This document shows, one piece after another, positions 62,460-64,000 of a stretch of DNA of 64,000 nt. The stretch spans positions 36,208 to 100,207 of the IMG/VR virus record IMGVR_UViG_3300027899_001695; one strand, given 5' to 3'. The DNA is from a virus. Within the stretch, counting starts at the first letter, position 1; each line of letters begins with the position of its first letter. The notes beneath the pieces were generated by a model. The model made no database searches. It saw only the letters and a list, made by a program, of their open reading frames with translations, and was not told the origin of the DNA. Position numbers and translations under genes: made by a program.

Positions 62460-63881
62460 ATGGGTAGTTTATTTCATGATACAGTAGGTACTGATTTAAC
62501 TCAAGCAGAGTGGGAAGCAACAGGAGTACATAAGTTTGGTCCTGCTACTGCTGGTGATATGCCTTATGCTAGTGGTGCAGGTACTGGTGTAGTTCTTGCA
62601 GGGCTACCAATTGGTGCTAGTGGTACTATTCTAACTGTATCTGCTGGTCTCCCTTCATGGAATACTACTCTTAATGGTGATTATACAATTAATGGTGGCA
62701 TAAATGTAACTGGAAATATTACAGGTGCTGCTGTATCTGGAACTACTTCTCTTTTCTCTCCTTCCGCCACTTTTGGTACTGTGAATGCTACAGGTGCTGT
62801 AACCGCTACTGGATTAACTGTAAATGGTGGATTGGATGTAACTGGTGGAATTTCTGGTACTCCAAGCGTATCCGCAACTTCTGTTAGTGGTATTACTGGC
62901 ACATTTCCTACTCTAAACGGCGGTACTTTCAATAATACTGGTAATGCCAATGTAACAGGAACATTGGATGTAACAGGAGTATCTACATTTGCTAATGTTC
63001 ATGCTCATAATGTAACAGGTGTAACAGGTAATGTATCTGCTACTACAGGTAATTTTGCTAATTTATCTGGCACAGTTACTACTGCAGGTACTCTTAATGT
63101 AACTGGAAATATAGCGGTTACAGGTACTGTAGATGGAATAGATGTTGGAGCACATGCAGTAGCAGATACTGGGGTTCATGGGGTTAGCACAGCATTTATT
63201 GCTAAAACTTCAAATTCTGACCAAACAGTTTCTTGGGACATGTCTGAGCAACATTTAGGACTTGAGCTAATAACTAATAAATATGATAGAAGTATAGTAG
63301 ATTATCTTATTTCTGGCTATCCAGCAGCGTCATATGCAACTGGTATCTCATCAAGTGCTACTATAAGTATGGCCTTTGGTAATCTTAATGTATCTGCTAA
63401 TGGTGCTGGGGCTACTGGATATATAGGCTATCCTGTTGCTAGTTTTTATATAGGCAGGGCTAATTATAGTTCATTTTTGGGAGTATCGAATGTTTATATA
63501 TCTACTACTGCAGTTAATTGTGAGATTTTTGTAGGTTATGCTTTAGCTGATGCTCATTGTGTAGACTATGATGATACTACAACTCATATAGGATTTTTAT
63601 ATTATATTAATGGGGCAACGACAAAAGTATATGCTACTAATGCTAATGCTACAACTCAATCAAGAACTGAATTAGCGGACTTTAATTTGGGTGCTTATAA
63701 TAACCTATCTCTTAAAGGCACAGGAGCTAGTGTAGAATGGTATGTAAATGGAGTGTTAGCACACACAGAAACAGATTATCTATTTACAACCGCAGTTACT
63801 TGGAAAACTAGTTTAATAGCTAATGAAGCGGGGGGTATTTATATATCACATAGAAATCTAACTATGGGATATAACTTATAG
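62460..63881 (+). CDS. Tail-fibre protein with repeated beta shaft
   Basis: 473 residues. Residues about 60-220 hold repeated VTGNITG, TGTLDVTG and LNVTGNIAVTG units typical of fibre shafts; a globular beta-rich domain follows (about 245-473). Short leader with no strong ribosome site. Likely receptor-binding or head fibre. Confidence 0.65.
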   Translation: MGSLFHDTVGTDLTQAEWEATGVHKFGPATAGDMPYASGAGTGVVLAGLPIGASGTILTVSAGLPSWNTTLNGDYTINGGINVTGNITGAAVSGTTSLFSPSATFGTVNATGAVTATGLTVNGGLDVTGGISGTPSVSATSVSGITGTFPTLNGGTFNNTGNANVTGTLDVTGVSTFANVHAHNVTGVTGNVSATTGNFANLSGTVTTAGTLNVTGNIAVTGTVDGIDVGAHAVADTGVHGVSTAFIAKTSNSDQTVSWDMSEQHLGLELITNKYDRSIVDYLISGYPAASYATGISSSATISMAFGNLNVSANGAGATGYIGYPVASFYIGRANYSSFLGVSNVYISTTAVNCEIFVGYALADAHCVDYDDTTTHIGFLYYINGATTKVYATNANATTQSRTELADFNLGAYNNLSLKGTGASVEWYVNGVLAHTETDYLFTTAVTWKTSLIANEAGGIYISHRNLTMGYNL

Positions 63882-63892
63882 GAGCAATAATT

Positions 63893-64000
63893 ATGAAATG
63901 GATAGATAAAGAATTAAATATATCAGAGTTAGAATCATTAATAGGGGTCAAAATTAAAGGGATGCGAGGAGGGGGCCTTCAGACAGGGGAATTTATTGAT
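63893..64000 (+). CDS. Partial gene at window end
   Basis: ATG 63893 with TAGGAGC upstream; 36 codons visible, reading MKWIDKELNISELESLIGV then a Gly-rich turn. Continues beyond the window; function cannot be told. Confidence 0.5.
   Translation, partial: MKWIDKELNISELESLIGVKIKGMRGGGLQTGEFID

Overview
The window is an AT-rich segment of a large tailed double-stranded DNA phage (Caudoviricetes), either free or assembled from a metagenome. It carries a portal protein, an XkdF/HK97-type prohead protease, an acidic scaffold-like protein, a major capsid protein, fibre-like proteins and a 30-gene tRNA array. Nearly everything is on the + strand in tightly overlapping operons. No terminase, DNA polymerase, integrase or lysis endolysin was recognised. 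The host cannot be named, but GGAG-type ribosome binding sites and sigma70-like promoters point to an ordinary bacterial host. No rRNA genes or CRISPR arrays were seen.

Layout. (1) 1-23.4 kb is the morphogenesis block: an intein-split portal gene (5' end outside the window), a DnaQ-like exonuclease, a series of large hydrophilic virion-type proteins (one with GNAT-like domains), small membrane proteins, an HNH-type protein and the prohead protease, which is split by a second intein. It ends at an intrinsic terminator. (2) 23.4-23.9 kb is the only minus-strand island (two genes), divergent from what follows. (3) 24-47.5 kb is an accessory region of very small genes: zinc-ribbon microproteins, single-helix membrane microproteins, a Gp88-like protein, a Cas2/ChrB-like protein, a MoxR ATPase with a metallopeptidase/VWA partner, a class-II glutamine amidotransferase next to a phiEco32-type amidoligase, a PD-(D/E)XK-like nuclease, a sigma-region-4-like regulator and a complete NusG paralogue. 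Ten copies of one promoter with invariant geometry drive the part between 24 and 40 kb. (4) 47.6-50.6 kb holds 30 tRNA genes, all with encoded CCA, covering all 20 amino acids, with an HNH endonuclease gene inside the array. (5) 50.6-64 kb returns to structure: scaffold-like protein, major capsid protein, duplicated small head proteins, an EDxHD homing endonuclease, an FkbM methyltransferase, a glycosyltransferase-methyltransferase fusion, GDP-mannose 4,6-dehydratase and fibre-like proteins; the last gene runs off the end.

Four features are not explained by ordinary annotation. First, a roughly 24-bp A-rich element with a GCGG core recurs more than 25 times, on both strands, inside and between genes, often at the junction of two small genes where it supplies the ribosome binding site of the next gene. 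Second, there is an expansion of zinc microproteins with a shared C-terminal tail. Third, a short helix motif recurs in many otherwise unrelated virion proteins and could be a capsid-targeting or protease-processing tag; one accessory zinc microprotein carries the same module as the scaffold-like protein. Fourth, two promoter-proximal regions (tRNA array, scaffold/capsid operon) contain terminator-like hairpins in a phage that encodes its own NusG. Functional statements below come from motif reading only; no database search was run.
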